A stretch of 64,000 nt of DNA, from NCBI GenBank assembly GCA_965250265.1, contig CBDFNO010000012.1:310001-374000 (forward strand), in the 5' to 3' direction. Below, piece by piece: positions 1 through 9,692 of this stretch. The stretch is from PRS1 sp965250265 (GTDB lineage Bacteria > Bacteroidota > Bacteroidia > Flavobacteriales > Flavobacteriaceae). The position numbers and the translations under genes were made by a program. Each line of letters begins with the position of its first letter. Positions within the stretch are counted from its first letter, which is position 1. The notes beneath the pieces were generated by a model. That model was not told the DNA's origin. It ran no database searches and saw nothing but the letters and a program-made list of their open reading frames with translations.

Positions 1-182
1 TTGGTTTTATGTTTTTCTTCATTATAGGTAATAATATTATTATGTCTTGCTCTTTTGGATTCTAAAAATTGTTGTGCCTGCTCTACAGTAAAAATGCTAT
101 CAAGTTCCTGCTCTAGAGTTTTTTGAGCATTTGAAGAAAATGAAAATAAAGTTATAAATACTAAAATGAAAGGTTTGTACAT
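1..182 (-). CDS. Secreted protein, N-terminal part only
   Basis: The reading frame starts at an ATG at 182 and runs off the left edge after 60 codons. The first ~19 residues form a signal peptide (MYKP, hydrophobic core, SSNAQ), so the product is exported to the periplasm or outer membrane. The visible mature part is polar and helical and rich in Glu, Gln and Arg. This is too little to assign a family. It lies upstream of the TfoX-like gene on the same strand, separated by about 100 bases. The product is unknown; the export signal is clear. Confidence 0.7.
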   Translation of the reverse strand, partial: MYKPFILVFITLFSFSSNAQKTLEQELDSIFTVEQAQQFLESKRARHNNIITYNEEKHKT

Positions 183-280
183 AAAAATTTGGTTTTAACT
201 TTTGCTATGGCAATAAAATAAAATTTTGTGTGTAATTACTAAAAACTACACAAGGTTATCAACAGAAGTTTTAACAAAAC

Positions 281-607
281 TTATAACTTGCTTTTTGCGT
301 GTTCTAAACCAAGTTCAATCCAGTAGAGTAATTGAGTTTCAGTTTTAAAACCTTCTTCAGAAACATATACAAATTCTTTCATTGGTCGTTTAGTAAAATC
401 CATTGGTCTTACATATTTGTTTTGCAAAGCAGTTTCCATTTTGGATACTATTATACGTACAGCGAGCTCTTCTTTTACAATACCAACAGTCATTTTTCCG
501 TGGAATAAAAAGGATAAGCCACCAAACATTTTCTTTTCTATAAAATCTTCTGGAAATAGTTTGAGCTGTTCTCTAATCCTGATTGCTATGGTTTCGTTGT
601 ATGGCAT
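281..607 (-). CDS. TfoX/Sxy N-terminal domain protein
   Basis: This 108-residue protein is a lone TfoX N-terminal domain. The family hallmark KKMFGGLSFLFHGKM lies at about residues 25-39, followed by the usual strand-rich segment and a C-terminal helix. In gamma-proteobacteria Sxy/TfoX activates competence genes with CRP, but the single-domain versions common in Bacteroidota have no established role and this one lacks the C-terminal TfoX domain. It is probably cytoplasmic. The gene follows a small lipoprotein gene by 9 bases on the same strand and may be co-transcribed with tsaD. Confidence 0.8.
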   Translation of the reverse strand: MPYNETIAIRIREQLKLFPEDFIEKKMFGGLSFLFHGKMTVGIVKEELAVRIIVSKMETALQNKYVRPMDFTKRPMKEFVYVSEEGFKTETQLLYWIELGLEHAKSKL

Positions 608-616
608 TGGAAAATA

Positions 617-928
617 TTATTTTTTTCTTTTTATAATAATTTGTTTCGATTTAGTATATGCATTTAACACCATAAAAGTTGTATCTGTCATTATTATTCT
701 TTCAGGCAAAATTTTAGCTTTTTTATTGTACTGAAGATGAATAGTATCATGGAGAATTTTATACGTTCCTCCATTTCCTCCTAATCCAAGTTCTAAATAA
801 AATGTCTCATCTTCATAAAAAACAATTTGATGAACGCCAACAAATAAATCATTCAATCCAGAATGTTTAACTTTAGGATTACAACTGTAAAATATCATTA
901 TGCAAACAATACAAAATATTCGTTTCAT
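617..928 (-). CDS. Small putative lipoprotein
   Basis: A 103-residue hypothetical protein. The N-terminus is a lipoprotein signal: a charged start, a hydrophobic stretch, and a lipobox-like IFYSC with the cysteine near residue 16. The mature part is short, with alternating hydrophobic residues suggesting beta-strands and a Lys-rich end. No family was recognised. It begins 4 bases after the tsaD stop, so it is probably the second gene of a tsaD transcript. Likely anchored in the envelope; function unknown. Confidence 0.7.
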   Translation of the reverse strand: MKRIFCIVCIMIFYSCNPKVKHSGLNDLFVGVHQIVFYEDETFYLELGLGGNGGTYKILHDTIHLQYNKKAKILPERIIMTDTTFMVLNAYTKSKQIIIKRKK

Positions 929-932
929 TAAT

Positions 933-1955
933 CTATATTTTCAATCTCGCAGAAGCCGCCACATCTTGCTTTGCAAAATCATCTTCCAAATATTTTAAGT
1001 AGCCAACAATGGCAATCATAGCTGCATTATCGGTTGTGAACTCAAACTTAGGTATATAAGTTTTCCATCCAAATTTTTGTTCGCCATCTTTTAAAGCTTT
1101 GCGTATCCCAGAGTTTGCCGAAACGCCTCCACCAATTGCAATTTGTTTGATACCAGTTAGTTTGGTCGCAAGTTTTAGCTTATCTATTAAAATACCAATA
1201 ATTGTATATTGAATCGAAGCACAAATATCGTTTAGATTTTCGTTTATAAAGCTTGGATTTGCTTTTACTTCTCGCTGTATAAAATATAAAACAGCTGTTT
1301 TAAATCCAGAAAAACTAAAGTTTAATCCTTCTACTTTAGGTCTTGTAAATTTAAAGGCTTTAGGGTTTCCTAACTGTGCAAGTTTATCAATTTCTGGACC
1401 AGCTGGATAATCTAAACCTAAAATTTTTCCGCTTTTATCGAAAGCCTCGCCAACGGCGTCATCTATAGTTTCTCCAATAACTTCCATATTAAAATAACTA
1501 TTCACTTTTACAATTTGTGTATGGCCTCCGGAAATAGTTAAAGCTAAAAAAGGGAACTCTGGCTTTTCAAATCCTTCCTCATCTATAAAATGCGCCAAAA
1601 TATGCGCTTGCATGTGGTTTACATCTATTAAAGGAATATCCAGACCATAAGCTAACGATTTGGCAAAAGAGGTGCCTACAAGTAGGGAACCCATTAATCC
1701 AGGACCTCGAGTAAAGGCTATTGCATTTAGTTTGGATTTGTCAACTCTAGCTTTTTCTAATGCTTGGTGTACTACTGGAACAATGTTTTGTTGATGTGCT
1801 CTTGACGCTAATTCTGGAACAACTCCACCAAATTCTGCATGTATTTTTTGACTCGCTACAACATTACTTAAAACCTTTCCGTTGTAAATTACAGAAGCAG
1901 CTGTATCATCGCAAGAAGATTCAATTCCGAGAATGTAAATATTTTGTGAAACCAT
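933..1955 (-). CDS. tsaD: tRNA N6-adenosine threonylcarbamoyltransferase TsaD
   Basis: TsaD transfers the threonylcarbamoyl group from threonylcarbamoyl-AMP to A37 of ANN-decoding tRNAs, working with TsaB and TsaE in the cytoplasm. The product is 340 residues, normal for the family. Visible motifs are the ASKHA phosphate loop GIESSCDDT near the N-terminus, the metal-binding HMQAH in the middle, SGGHTQIV, and the late GGGVSANSGIR nucleotide loop. I chose the ATG at 1955; the longer version would need a TTG two codons earlier. It is divergent from tamB, with a flavobacterial -7 box between them. Confidence 0.95.
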   Translation of the reverse strand: MVSQNIYILGIESSCDDTAASVIYNGKVLSNVVASQKIHAEFGGVVPELASRAHQQNIVPVVHQALEKARVDKSKLNAIAFTRGPGLMGSLLVGTSFAKSLAYGLDIPLIDVNHMQAHILAHFIDEEGFEKPEFPFLALTISGGHTQIVKVNSYFNMEVIGETIDDAVGEAFDKSGKILGLDYPAGPEIDKLAQLGNPKAFKFTRPKVEGLNFSFSGFKTAVLYFIQREVKANPSFINENLNDICASIQYTIIGILIDKLKLATKLTGIKQIAIGGGVSANSGIRKALKDGEQKFGWKTYIPKFEFTTDNAAMIAIVGYLKYLEDDFAKQDVAASARLKI

Positions 1956-2030
1956 TAGCAAAATTTAGGCACAATAATTGTTAATTTAGAATTTATATAA
2001 AAGTCTAAACCGTTCATTTTTTCGTAAATA

Positions 2031-2038
2031 CAAATGTA
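2031..2038 (-). promoter_or_regulatory. Candidate -7 box for tsaD
   Basis: On the minus strand this reads TACATTTG, an exact match to the flavobacterial -7 consensus TAnnTTTG, about 75 bases upstream of the tsaD start. No TTG was found at the expected -33 distance, so the call rests on the -7 box alone. Confidence 0.4.
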
Positions 2039-2135
2039 GTTTATTCTTAAGAAAGTTATAACTTTATCACGTATCAAAAAAGTTTTAAAAATAGCATCAA
2101 AAATTGTAGCAATCCTGCTACTGCTTTTCATCATT

Positions 2136-5100
2136 TTGGTGTTGGTACTTTCCATTCCTGCTGTGCAAACAAGTCTTGGTAAATACGCAACCAAAAAGGT
2201 AAATGAAGACTTTGGTACTAATATAACTATTGAAAAGGTTGGCTTGCAATTTAATGGAGATATTGAACTTAAAAACATTTATGTAGAAGATCATAAAAGT
2301 GATACGCTTTTTAATATTATTGAATTAAATACTTCCATTTTAAGTTTTAAAAAATTATATGACAACAAATTAACTTTTGGAGATGTTGATATAATTGGTC
2401 TAAAGTTTAATTTAAAAACTTATGAATGCGAAACAGAAACCAATCTGAATATCTTTGTTGCAAAGTTTGATGAAGAAAAAACAGAAAAAAAAACAAGCCC
2501 TTTTTTGTTATCCTCAAGTGATGTTTCAATTTACGATAGCGAGTTTAGACTAACTGATGAAAATCGTGATATTCAACAGGTTTTTATTTTTAAAGATCTT
2601 AATATTAATGCAACCGATTTTTTAGTTCTAGGACCAGACGTTAGCACTCGAATAAATAAATTTAGTTTTAAAGATACTCGAGGTGTAGAAATTAAAAATT
2701 TGACAACAAATTTTAATTATACTTTGCAAGGGATGAGTTTTGATAATCTTCAAATTAAAACTGAAAATTCAACCCTTAAAGGCAGCTTAAAATTTGAATA
2801 TAATCGAGAAGATTTGCAATATTTTGTTGATCGAGTGAAGATTAATGCCGTTTTTATTGATTCAAAAATTGCATTAAACGAACTTAATAGATTTTATAAT
2901 GAATTTGGTAAAAATCAAAGCGCAACGTTCAACGCTACACTTTTGGGGACTTTAAACAATTTAACTGCTAGCAATTTATTTCTGAAAACTTCTCGTGAAA
3001 CTTTAATTGATGGTAATATCAATTTTAAAAATTTGTTCAATAAAGAAAAGGACAATTTTGTTATGGATGCTAATTTTAACAGGCTATCCTCAACATACAA
3101 GGACTTAAAGGCATTGTTACCAAATGTGCTTGGTAAATCGTTGCCTTCATCTTTAGATGATTTTGGGAAATTTACTATCAATGGCGAAACTGTAGTAACT
3201 TCAAAAACGGTAAAGGCAGATTTTGACATAGATACAGAATTAGGCTATATCATTACAAATTTAGAAATGGGTGACATTGATAATATTGATAATGCATCTT
3301 ACATTGGAGAAATTATTTTAGACGATTTTGATTTAGGAACATTTTTAAAGGATCAAAAAGTTGGAAAAGTATCAGTAAATCTTGAAGTGAATGGAAAGGG
3401 CTTTACAAAGCAATTGCTTAATACTTTTGTTAAAGGAGATATTTATAATTTAGAATATAATGGTTATAGTTATAATTCTATTGTAGTTTCTGGAAACATT
3501 CAAGAAATGATATTTAATGGAGATTTTATTGCTAATGATAAAAATTTGGACATGCAGTTTAAAGGTTTGGTTGATTTTTCTAATAGCATAAATAATTATG
3601 ATTTTAGAGCCAATGTAAATTATGCGAATCTTAATGCTTTGAATTTTGTTACTAAAGACAGTATTTCAGTTTTTAAAGGAAACGTGAAAATGAATATAAA
3701 AGGAACAAATCTTGATAATGCACAAGGAAATGTTTCGTTTAAAAAAACATTATATAAAAATCAAAATGATGCGTATTACTTTACCGATTTTGCTATATCC
3801 TCTCACTTTGAAGACGATATTCGCTATATTGATGTAAATTCTCCAGATATCATTCAAGGTAACTTAAATGGCAAATTTAAATTTAGAGATGCAGCTAAAC
3901 TTTTGGAAAATTCTTTAGGAAATATTTATACTAACTATGTGCCTCACGAATTAGCTTCAGACCAATTTATAAACTTCAATTTTAAGATTTATAATAAGAT
4001 AGCTGAAGTCTTTTATCCAGATTTAAAACTTGGAAGTAATACATTTATTAAAGGAAGAGTTGAAAGTGATGCAAAAAAGTTTAACCTTACATTTAGATCT
4101 CCTCAAATTAGTTTAAAGGAATATTTTGCAGATAATATTCAACTAAAAATTGATAATAGAAACGTGCTATTCAATACATATGTAGAAGTAGATAGCATTA
4201 ATACTAAATATTATAATGCGTCAAAGTTTAGTTTAATAAATGTAACACGAAATGACACCTTATATATTAGAACAGAATTTAAAGGTGGAAAATCTAATAA
4301 AGACGTTTTTGATCTAAATTTATACTATACAATTAATGAAGATAATAAATCTGTTATAGGATTTAAAAAATCTGAAATAGAATTTAAAAACAATTTGTGG
4401 TTTGTTAACGAAGAAAGAAATCATTTAAACAAAATTGAATTTGATCGATCTTTCCAAAATATAAAAATTGATGGTTTGCGTTTAAGTCATTTCAAAGAAG
4501 AAATTGAGCTATCAGGAATTATTCAAGATTCTACTTATAAAAATATTGATCTAAAATTCAAAGATGTCGACTTTGCTAAAATAACTCCTCGAATAGATAG
4601 TTTGGCACTTGCAGGTAATGTAAATGGAAAACTGAATGTTCAACAACAAAACAATATCTATCTACCCGAATCTAATGTAACAATCGATAATTTTAAAGTT
4701 AATAATTTTAATCTTGGCTCTTTTAAAGCCAATATTATTGGCAATGAATCTTTAACTAATTATAATGTAGATGTTAGTTTAAAAGATGAGAATAATGAAT
4801 CACTTTCTGTAGTTGGAAATTTAGATGTTTCTGGAAAAAATTCCACTTTAGATTTAGAGGTTAAATTCAATAAATTTATTTTAAATCCCTTAAATCCATT
4901 TGGAGAAGGAGTTATTACTGATATACGTGGTGAGATTACAGGAAATGCAAAATTAACAGGAAGAATACAACGCCCCCAAATTAATGGGCAATTAAGTTTA
5001 GATAAAGGAGGCATGGGCATTCCATATTTGAATGTAGATTATGCTTTTGATGATAATACTACTATCAATCTAAATCAACAAAGTTTTATATTTAATAATG

Positions 5101-6524
5101 CGGGTTTAACAGATTCAGAATATTTTTCTAAATCTTTCTTAAGCGGAAACATTAATCATGTAAATTTTTCAAAATGGTCTTTAGGACTTTCTATAGATTC
5201 TAATAGATTTTTAGTCTTAAATACCAGCGATAGTGAAGATGTTTTATATTTTGGAACTGCATTTGTTAGTGGAAATATTAATGTAGCTGGACCAACCGAT
5301 CAATTAGTTATTGATGCTGATGTTACTACTGAAGAAGGAACAATATTTAAGATTCCGCTTAATGATTCTGAATCTTTTGGTGACCATTCCTATATTCATT
5401 TTTTAAGTCCTGAAGAAAAACAGGCCAGATTGAAAGGAGAAATTATAGTTCTTGACTATGTTAAAGGCTTAGAATTAGATTTTGATCTTTCTGTTAATGA
5501 TAATGCTGAGATTGAAATTGTAATAGATAAAAATACTGGTAGCTCTATAAAAGGAAGAGGAAATGGAGTTGTATTAGCACAAATAAATACAAATGGTAAA
5601 TTTAATATGTATGGCGATTTTATTGTAGATGAAGGTGTTTATAATTTTGTATTTGGAGGGTTAATTCAAAAAGAGTTTAAAGTAGAGCAAGGAGGGACTT
5701 TGGTTTGGGAAGGTGATCCTCTAAAGGCTCAAATTAATATTAAAGCAGTTTATGATGATATTCAGGCTAATCCATCTATTTTATTGGATAATCCTATTAA
5801 TAGAAGTATTCCTGTTGAAGTAGAAATTCACCTTACTGGTGAACTGGAAAAACCAGAACCAACTTTTAATTTAAGTTTTCCAAATGTAAATACAACACTA
5901 AATTCAGAATTAAATTATAGGCTAGATGATAACGAAAGTAGGCAGTTTCAAGCTTTGTCTTTATTAGCAACAGGTTCTTTTACCAACCAATTAAGAATAG
6001 ATCAGCAGGCTATTTATGGAAATCTAACAGAACGAGCAACAGCAATTCTTAATAGTTTCTTTACTGATAGTGACGGAAAACTTAACGTTGGTCTTGACCT
6101 CCAGCTAGGTCAAAATACTATAGATTATGAAACAGACAGTAGAGTTGGTGTAACATTATCTACAAGGCTTAATGACCGAATACTTATTAACGGAAAAGTT
6201 GGTGTGCCTATTGGTGGTGTAAACGAAACTGTTGTTGCAGGAGATTTTGAAATTGAAGTACTGCTAAATGAAGATGGTAATTTTTCAATGAAATTTTTTA
6301 ATCGAGAAAATAGCATCCGAAACTTTGGTGAACAAATTGGGTATACTCAAGGAATGGGAATATCATATAATGTAGAGTTTGATAACCTTAAGGAACTTCT
6401 TGGTAAAATTTTCAAAGGCAATAAAAAAACCAAAGAAGTAAAGCAAAAAATTGAAGAAACAGACAAAGAAAACTCACTTCCAGAACATCATATTTTTAAG
6501 AAAAAAGATTCAAAAAAACAGTAA
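2136..6524 (+). CDS. tamB: TamB-like translocation/assembly protein (DUF490 C-terminus)
   Basis: A very large (about 1,460 residues) beta-strand-rich envelope protein of the TamB/AsmA-like bridge family, which spans the periplasm from the inner to the outer membrane and supports outer-membrane protein or lipid delivery. The N-terminal anchor is followed by SIPAVQTSLGKYA, typical of this family in Flavobacteriaceae; the last ~400 residues have the TamB domain pattern, and the C-terminal tail is Lys/Glu-rich. The start is uncertain. The first standard start codon, TTG at 2136, lies inside the hydrophobic anchor. The frame stays open back to 2040 and encodes a basic segment plus the rest of the membrane helix, so the real start is probably non-standard and between 2040 and 2100. 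Confidence 0.85.
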   Translation: MVLVLSIPAVQTSLGKYATKKVNEDFGTNITIEKVGLQFNGDIELKNIYVEDHKSDTLFNIIELNTSILSFKKLYDNKLTFGDVDIIGLKFNLKTYECETETNLNIFVAKFDEEKTEKKTSPFLLSSSDVSIYDSEFRLTDENRDIQQVFIFKDLNINATDFLVLGPDVSTRINKFSFKDTRGVEIKNLTTNFNYTLQGMSFDNLQIKTENSTLKGSLKFEYNREDLQYFVDRVKINAVFIDSKIALNELNRFYNEFGKNQSATFNATLLGTLNNLTASNLFLKTSRETLIDGNINFKNLFNKEKDNFVMDANFNRLSSTYKDLKALLPNVLGKSLPSSLDDFGKFTINGETVVTSKTVKADFDIDTELGYIITNLEMGDIDNIDNASYIGEIILDDFDLGTFLKDQKVGKVSVNLEVNGKGFTKQLLNTFVKGDIYNLEYNGYSYNSIVVSGNIQEMIFNGDFIANDKNLDMQFKGLVDFSNSINNYDFRANVNYANLNALNFVTKDSISVFKGNVKMNIKGTNLDNAQGNVSFKKTLYKNQNDAYYFTDFAISSHFEDDIRYIDVNSPDIIQGNLNGKFKFRDAAKLLENSLGNIYTNYVPHELASDQFINFNFKIYNKIAEVFYPDLKLGSNTFIKGRVESDAKKFNLTFRSPQISLKEYFADNIQLKIDNRNVLFNTYVEVDSINTKYYNASKFSLINVTRNDTLYIRTEFKGGKSNKDVFDLNLYYTINEDNKSVIGFKKSEIEFKNNLWFVNEERNHLNKIEFDRSFQNIKIDGLRLSHFKEEIELSGIIQDSTYKNIDLKFKDVDFAKITPRIDSLALAGNVNGKLNVQQQNNIYLPESNVTIDNFKVNNFNLGSFKANIIGNESLTNYNVDVSLKDENNESLSVVGNLDVSGKNSTLDLEVKFNKFILNPLNPFGEGVITDIRGEITGNAKLTGRIQRPQINGQLSLDKGGMGIPYLNVDYAFDDNTTINLNQQSFIFNNAGLTDSEYFSKSFLSGNINHVNFSKWSLGLSIDSNRFLVLNTSDSEDVLYFGTAFVSGNINVAGPTDQLVIDADVTTEEGTIFKIPLNDSESFGDHSYIHFLSPEEKQARLKGEIIVLDYVKGLELDFDLSVNDNAEIEIVIDKNTGSSIKGRGNGVVLAQINTNGKFNMYGDFIVDEGVYNFVFGGLIQKEFKVEQGGTLVWEGDPLKAQINIKAVYDDIQANPSILLDNPINRSIPVEVEIHLTGELEKPEPTFNLSFPNVNTTLNSELNYRLDDNESRQFQALSLLATGSFTNQLRIDQQAIYGNLTERATAILNSFFTDSDGKLNVGLDLQLGQNTIDYETDSRVGVTLSTRLNDRILINGKVGVPIGGVNETVVAGDFEIEVLLNEDGNFSMKFFNRENSIRNFGEQIGYTQGMGISYNVEFDNLKELLGKIFKGNKKTKEVKQKIEETDKENSLPEHHIFKKKDSKKQ

Positions 6525-6616
6525 AAAATCTGTTAATTTACTATTCCCACTAAATACTTATTAACGAAAACGTTTGAGTTTAAGTTTTGGTTAAAATATA
6601 ATAAAACATAGCTTTT

Positions 6617-6647
6617 TTGTTATATAAGTTTACTAGTTTTACTTCTG
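6617..6647 (+). promoter_or_regulatory. Candidate promoter of the pfkA-gap-nagK operon
   Basis: TTG at 6617-6619 and TACTTCTG at 6640-6647 are separated by 20 bases. This is the flavobacterial -33/-7 arrangement with one mismatch in the -7 box (TAnnTTTG). It lies 12 bases before the pfkA ATG. Confidence 0.45.
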
Positions 6648-6659
6648 CAAAATCGAAAA

Positions 6660-7646
6660 ATGTCTAATAGTATTAAAAAAATTGGAGTATTAACTTCAGG
6701 GGGAGATGCGCCAGGAATGAATGCAGCAATTAGATCTGTGGTAAGAACATGTGCGTTTCACAATATTGAATGCATAGGGATCTATAGAGGCTATGAAGGC
6801 ATGATTGAAGGCGACTTCAAAAAACTATCTGCACGAAGTGTCAATAACATTATTAATAAAGGTGGAACTTTTTTAAAATCGGCAAGATCTAAAGCATTTA
6901 GAACTAAAGAAGGTCGACAAAAAGCGTATTCACAAATTAAAAAGGAAAATATCGATGCTTTAGTACTTATTGGTGGAGATGGAACGTTTACTGGAGGAAT
7001 GTTATTTAACGAGGAGTTTAATTTTCCTATTATTGGCATTCCTGGAACTATAGATAACGATATTTATGGTACAAATTTCACAATAGGATACGATACAGCT
7101 TTAAACACAATCGTTGAAGTTATAGATAAAATTCGAGATACGGCAAGTTCTCATAAACGATTGTTTTTTGTTGAAGTTATGGGTAGAGACGCAGGTCATA
7201 TTGCTTTAAACACTGGTGTTGGTGCTGGAGCTGAAGAAATTTTAATACCAGAAGAAGATTTAGGATTAGAACGCTTATTAGAATCTTTGCGACGAAGTAA
7301 AAAATCTGGAAAATCATCAAGCATTGTTGTTGTAGCCGAAGGTGATAAAATAGGAAAAAACGTTTTTGAACTTCGCGATTATGTTGAAGATCATTTACCA
7401 GAATACGAAGTGCGTGTATCTGTTTTAGGACACTTGCAACGTGGTGGTCCACCTAGCTGTTTCGATCGTGTTTTAGCTAGTAGAATGGGAGTTAAAGCTG
7501 TAGAATCCTTACTTGACGGAAAGACCAATTTTATGGTTGGAAGTATCAATAATGATATGAAACTTACTCATATTAAGGAGGCTATAAAAAGTCATTCAGA
7601 AATAAATAAAGAATTATTAAGAGTGTCAGATATTATGAGCACTTAA
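6660..7646 (+). CDS. pfkA: ATP-dependent 6-phosphofructokinase
   Basis: Phosphorylates fructose-6-phosphate to fructose-1,6-bisphosphate, the committed step of glycolysis. At 328 residues it has the size of bacterial PfkA. It carries the phosphate-binding SGGDAPGMNAAIR at residues 13-25, GGDGT near residue 105 and PGTIDND near residue 125. Glycine at the two positions after GGD and before TIDND is the ATP-type signature. HLQRGGPPS, for substrate binding, is also present. It heads a tight run with gap 18 bases downstream, which fits coordinated lower glycolysis. A second, different phosphofructokinase lies at 9693. Confidence 0.95.
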   Translation: MSNSIKKIGVLTSGGDAPGMNAAIRSVVRTCAFHNIECIGIYRGYEGMIEGDFKKLSARSVNNIINKGGTFLKSARSKAFRTKEGRQKAYSQIKKENIDALVLIGGDGTFTGGMLFNEEFNFPIIGIPGTIDNDIYGTNFTIGYDTALNTIVEVIDKIRDTASSHKRLFFVEVMGRDAGHIALNTGVGAGAEEILIPEEDLGLERLLESLRRSKKSGKSSSIVVVAEGDKIGKNVFELRDYVEDHLPEYEVRVSVLGHLQRGGPPSCFDRVLASRMGVKAVESLLDGKTNFMVGSINNDMKLTHIKEAIKSHSEINKELLRVSDIMST

Positions 7647-7664
7647 AAACAAATAAAATTTAAT

Positions 7665-8666
7665 ATGTCGAAAGTAAAAATTGGAATAAACGGATTTGGT
7701 AGAATAGGTAGAATTGCTTTTAGAGTAGCTGCTAACAGACCAAACATTCAAATAGTTGGAATTAATGATTTGTTAGATGTAAATCATTTAGCATATTTAT
7801 TAAAATATGATTCGGTTCACGGACAATTTGATGGAGAGATTGGTGTAAAAAACGGAAATTTAGTTGTTAACGGTAATGAAATTAGAGTTACTGCCGAACG
7901 CAATCCAGAAGATTTAAAATGGAATGAAGTAGGAGCAGATGTTGTATTAGATTGTACAGGTATTTTTACAACATTAGAAGGAGCACAAAAACATATTACT
8001 GCAGGAGCTAAAAAAGTAGCTATTTCGGCTCCATCAGCAGATGCGCCTATGTTTGTTATGGGAGTTAATCATAAAAAAATTACTGCAGAAGATACCATAG
8101 TATCAAATGCATCTTGTACCACTAATTGTTTAGCACCATTAGCAAAAGTTATTAACGATAAATTTGGTATTGTTGAAGGCTTAATGACAACAGTTCACGC
8201 AGCAACAGCCACACAATTTACAGTAGATGGTCCATCAAGAAAAGATTATAGATTAGGACGAGCTTCTTTAAATAATATTGTGCCAGCTTCTACTGGAGCT
8301 GCTAAAGCCGTTGGTAAAGTTATTCCTGAATTAAACGGAAAATTAACTGGGATGGCATTTAGAGTGCCTACTGTTGATGTTTCTGTAGTAGATTTAACTG
8401 TAAGATTAGAAAAAAGTGCTTCTTTTGAAGAAGTAAAAACCGCATTAAAAGACGCTTCGGAAAATGAATTGAAAGGTATTTTAGGATACACCGAAGAAGG
8501 TGTTGTTTCTCAAGATTTCGTGTCTGAACCAAGAACAAGTGTATTTGATGCAAATGCAAGTATTGGTCTAAATGATAATTTTGTGAAGCTAGTATCTTGG
8601 TACGATAATGAATTTGGATACTCTACAAAACTGATAGATTTAGCCGAATATATCTATAGTATTTAA
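7665..8666 (+). CDS. gap: Type I glyceraldehyde-3-phosphate dehydrogenase
   Basis: Converts glyceraldehyde-3-phosphate, phosphate and NAD to 1,3-bisphosphoglycerate. The 333-residue product has the Rossmann start INGFGRIGR, the catalytic SNASCTTNCLAP with the nucleophilic cysteine near residue 150, the following substrate motif TVHAATATQ, and the conserved WYDNEFGYS near the C-terminus. All key residues are visible and the length is normal. It lies between pfkA and a sugar kinase gene with gaps under 20 bases, so an operon is likely. Confidence 0.97.
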   Translation: MSKVKIGINGFGRIGRIAFRVAANRPNIQIVGINDLLDVNHLAYLLKYDSVHGQFDGEIGVKNGNLVVNGNEIRVTAERNPEDLKWNEVGADVVLDCTGIFTTLEGAQKHITAGAKKVAISAPSADAPMFVMGVNHKKITAEDTIVSNASCTTNCLAPLAKVINDKFGIVEGLMTTVHAATATQFTVDGPSRKDYRLGRASLNNIVPASTGAAKAVGKVIPELNGKLTGMAFRVPTVDVSVVDLTVRLEKSASFEEVKTALKDASENELKGILGYTEEGVVSQDFVSEPRTSVFDANASIGLNDNFVKLVSWYDNEFGYSTKLIDLAEYIYSI

Positions 8667-8682
8667 CACTTTATTTTTTAAT

Positions 8683-9549
8683 ATGATTTTAATTGTTGAT
8701 AGTGGCTCTACAAAATGCGATTGGATTGCAATTGATAAAAATGGCAATCACTTGCTAGAAAAAATGCGAACCAAAGGGCTTAATCCTGCCATACTATCAG
8801 AAAAAAAACTAACAAAAATAATAAAGAAGAATAAAGACTTAAAGAATAACCGTGATGCTGTATCTCATATTTTCTTTTATGGTGCAGGTTGCGGTACCGA
8901 CAGACCGAATGCCCTTTTAAAACTAGTTCTGCAACAAATTTTTATAAATGCCGAGGTAGTTGTTCGGGAAGATACAATGGCTGCAGTATATGCAACACTT
9001 AATCATGATAAAGAGCCTGCTGTAGTTTGTATTTTAGGAACGGGCTCCAATTGTAGTTATTATGATGGTGAACAATTGCACCAGCGTGTAAGATCATTGG
9101 GGTATTCTATTATGGATGATGCTTCAGGTAATTATTATGGCAGACAATTGATTAGAGACTATTATTTTAATCATATGCCTGAAGATATAAGAGTTGCTTT
9201 TGCTGACAGATATAATGTAGATGACGATTATTTAAAGCACAATTTATATAAACACCCAAACCCGAATGCATTTTTAGCATCTCACGCTGAGTTTATGTTT
9301 TTGAATAAAGATTCAGAGTACGTAACAAACCTCATAAAAAAAGGAGTTAGACTGTTTGCAGAGAATATGATCATGCAATTTAAAGAAGAACTAAAATCTG
9401 TTCCAGTTCATTTTGCAGGTTCCATTGCATTTTTCTCCCAAAAAGAAATTAAAGAAGTCGCTCAAGAACTAGGTTTTAAAGTAGGCAATTTTGAGCGAAG
9501 ACCTATTGAAGGTTTGGTAAATTACCATGTAAATAATTTGTCAGATTAA
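8683..9549 (+). CDS. BadF/BadG-type ATPase, likely N-acetylglucosamine kinase
   Basis: A 288-residue ASKHA-fold kinase of the BadF/BadG/BcrA/BcrD family. The phosphate-1 loop DSGSTKCDW is at residues 6-14 and the adenosine-side motif GTGSNCSYY is near residue 125. Bacteroidota members of this size are usually called N-acetylglucosamine kinases, which would feed amino sugars from peptidoglycan or chitin towards glycolysis. That role suits its place directly after pfkA and gap (16-base gap). Substrate specificity cannot be read from the sequence. A palindrome follows 38 bases after the stop. Confidence 0.8.
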   Translation: MILIVDSGSTKCDWIAIDKNGNHLLEKMRTKGLNPAILSEKKLTKIIKKNKDLKNNRDAVSHIFFYGAGCGTDRPNALLKLVLQQIFINAEVVVREDTMAAVYATLNHDKEPAVVCILGTGSNCSYYDGEQLHQRVRSLGYSIMDDASGNYYGRQLIRDYYFNHMPEDIRVAFADRYNVDDDYLKHNLYKHPNPNAFLASHAEFMFLNKDSEYVTNLIKKGVRLFAENMIMQFKEELKSVPVHFAGSIAFFSQKEIKEVAQELGFKVGNFERRPIEGLVNYHVNNLSD

Positions 9550-9586
9550 TTTTATTTGGGTTTCTTTAGATTTATATATACAATAT

Positions 9587-9611
9587 AATAAACCCCAATT
9601 GGGAGTTTATT
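9587..9611 (+). terminator. Hairpin after the sugar operon, possible terminator
   Basis: An inverted repeat with arms AATAAAC and GTTTATT around the perfect ten-base palindrome CCCAATTGGG, with one bulged A in the right arm. It lies 38 bases after the kinase gene and 82 bases before the second phosphofructokinase gene. It could end the first operon or act as an operator for the next gene. A related palindrome lies at 10967. Confidence 0.55.
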
Positions 9612-9692
9612 TCAATCAATAATGCTAATATTTAAAAATATAATTATTGCAATAATAATTTTTGTTGGTTGATTTGATTAAAATTAAATATC

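Noticed and set aside
7177..7452. Open minus-strand frame of 91 codons opposite pfkA
   Set aside because: It has low-complexity Leu/Gln content produced by the codon pattern of the opposite, well-supported gene, and no start context or family.
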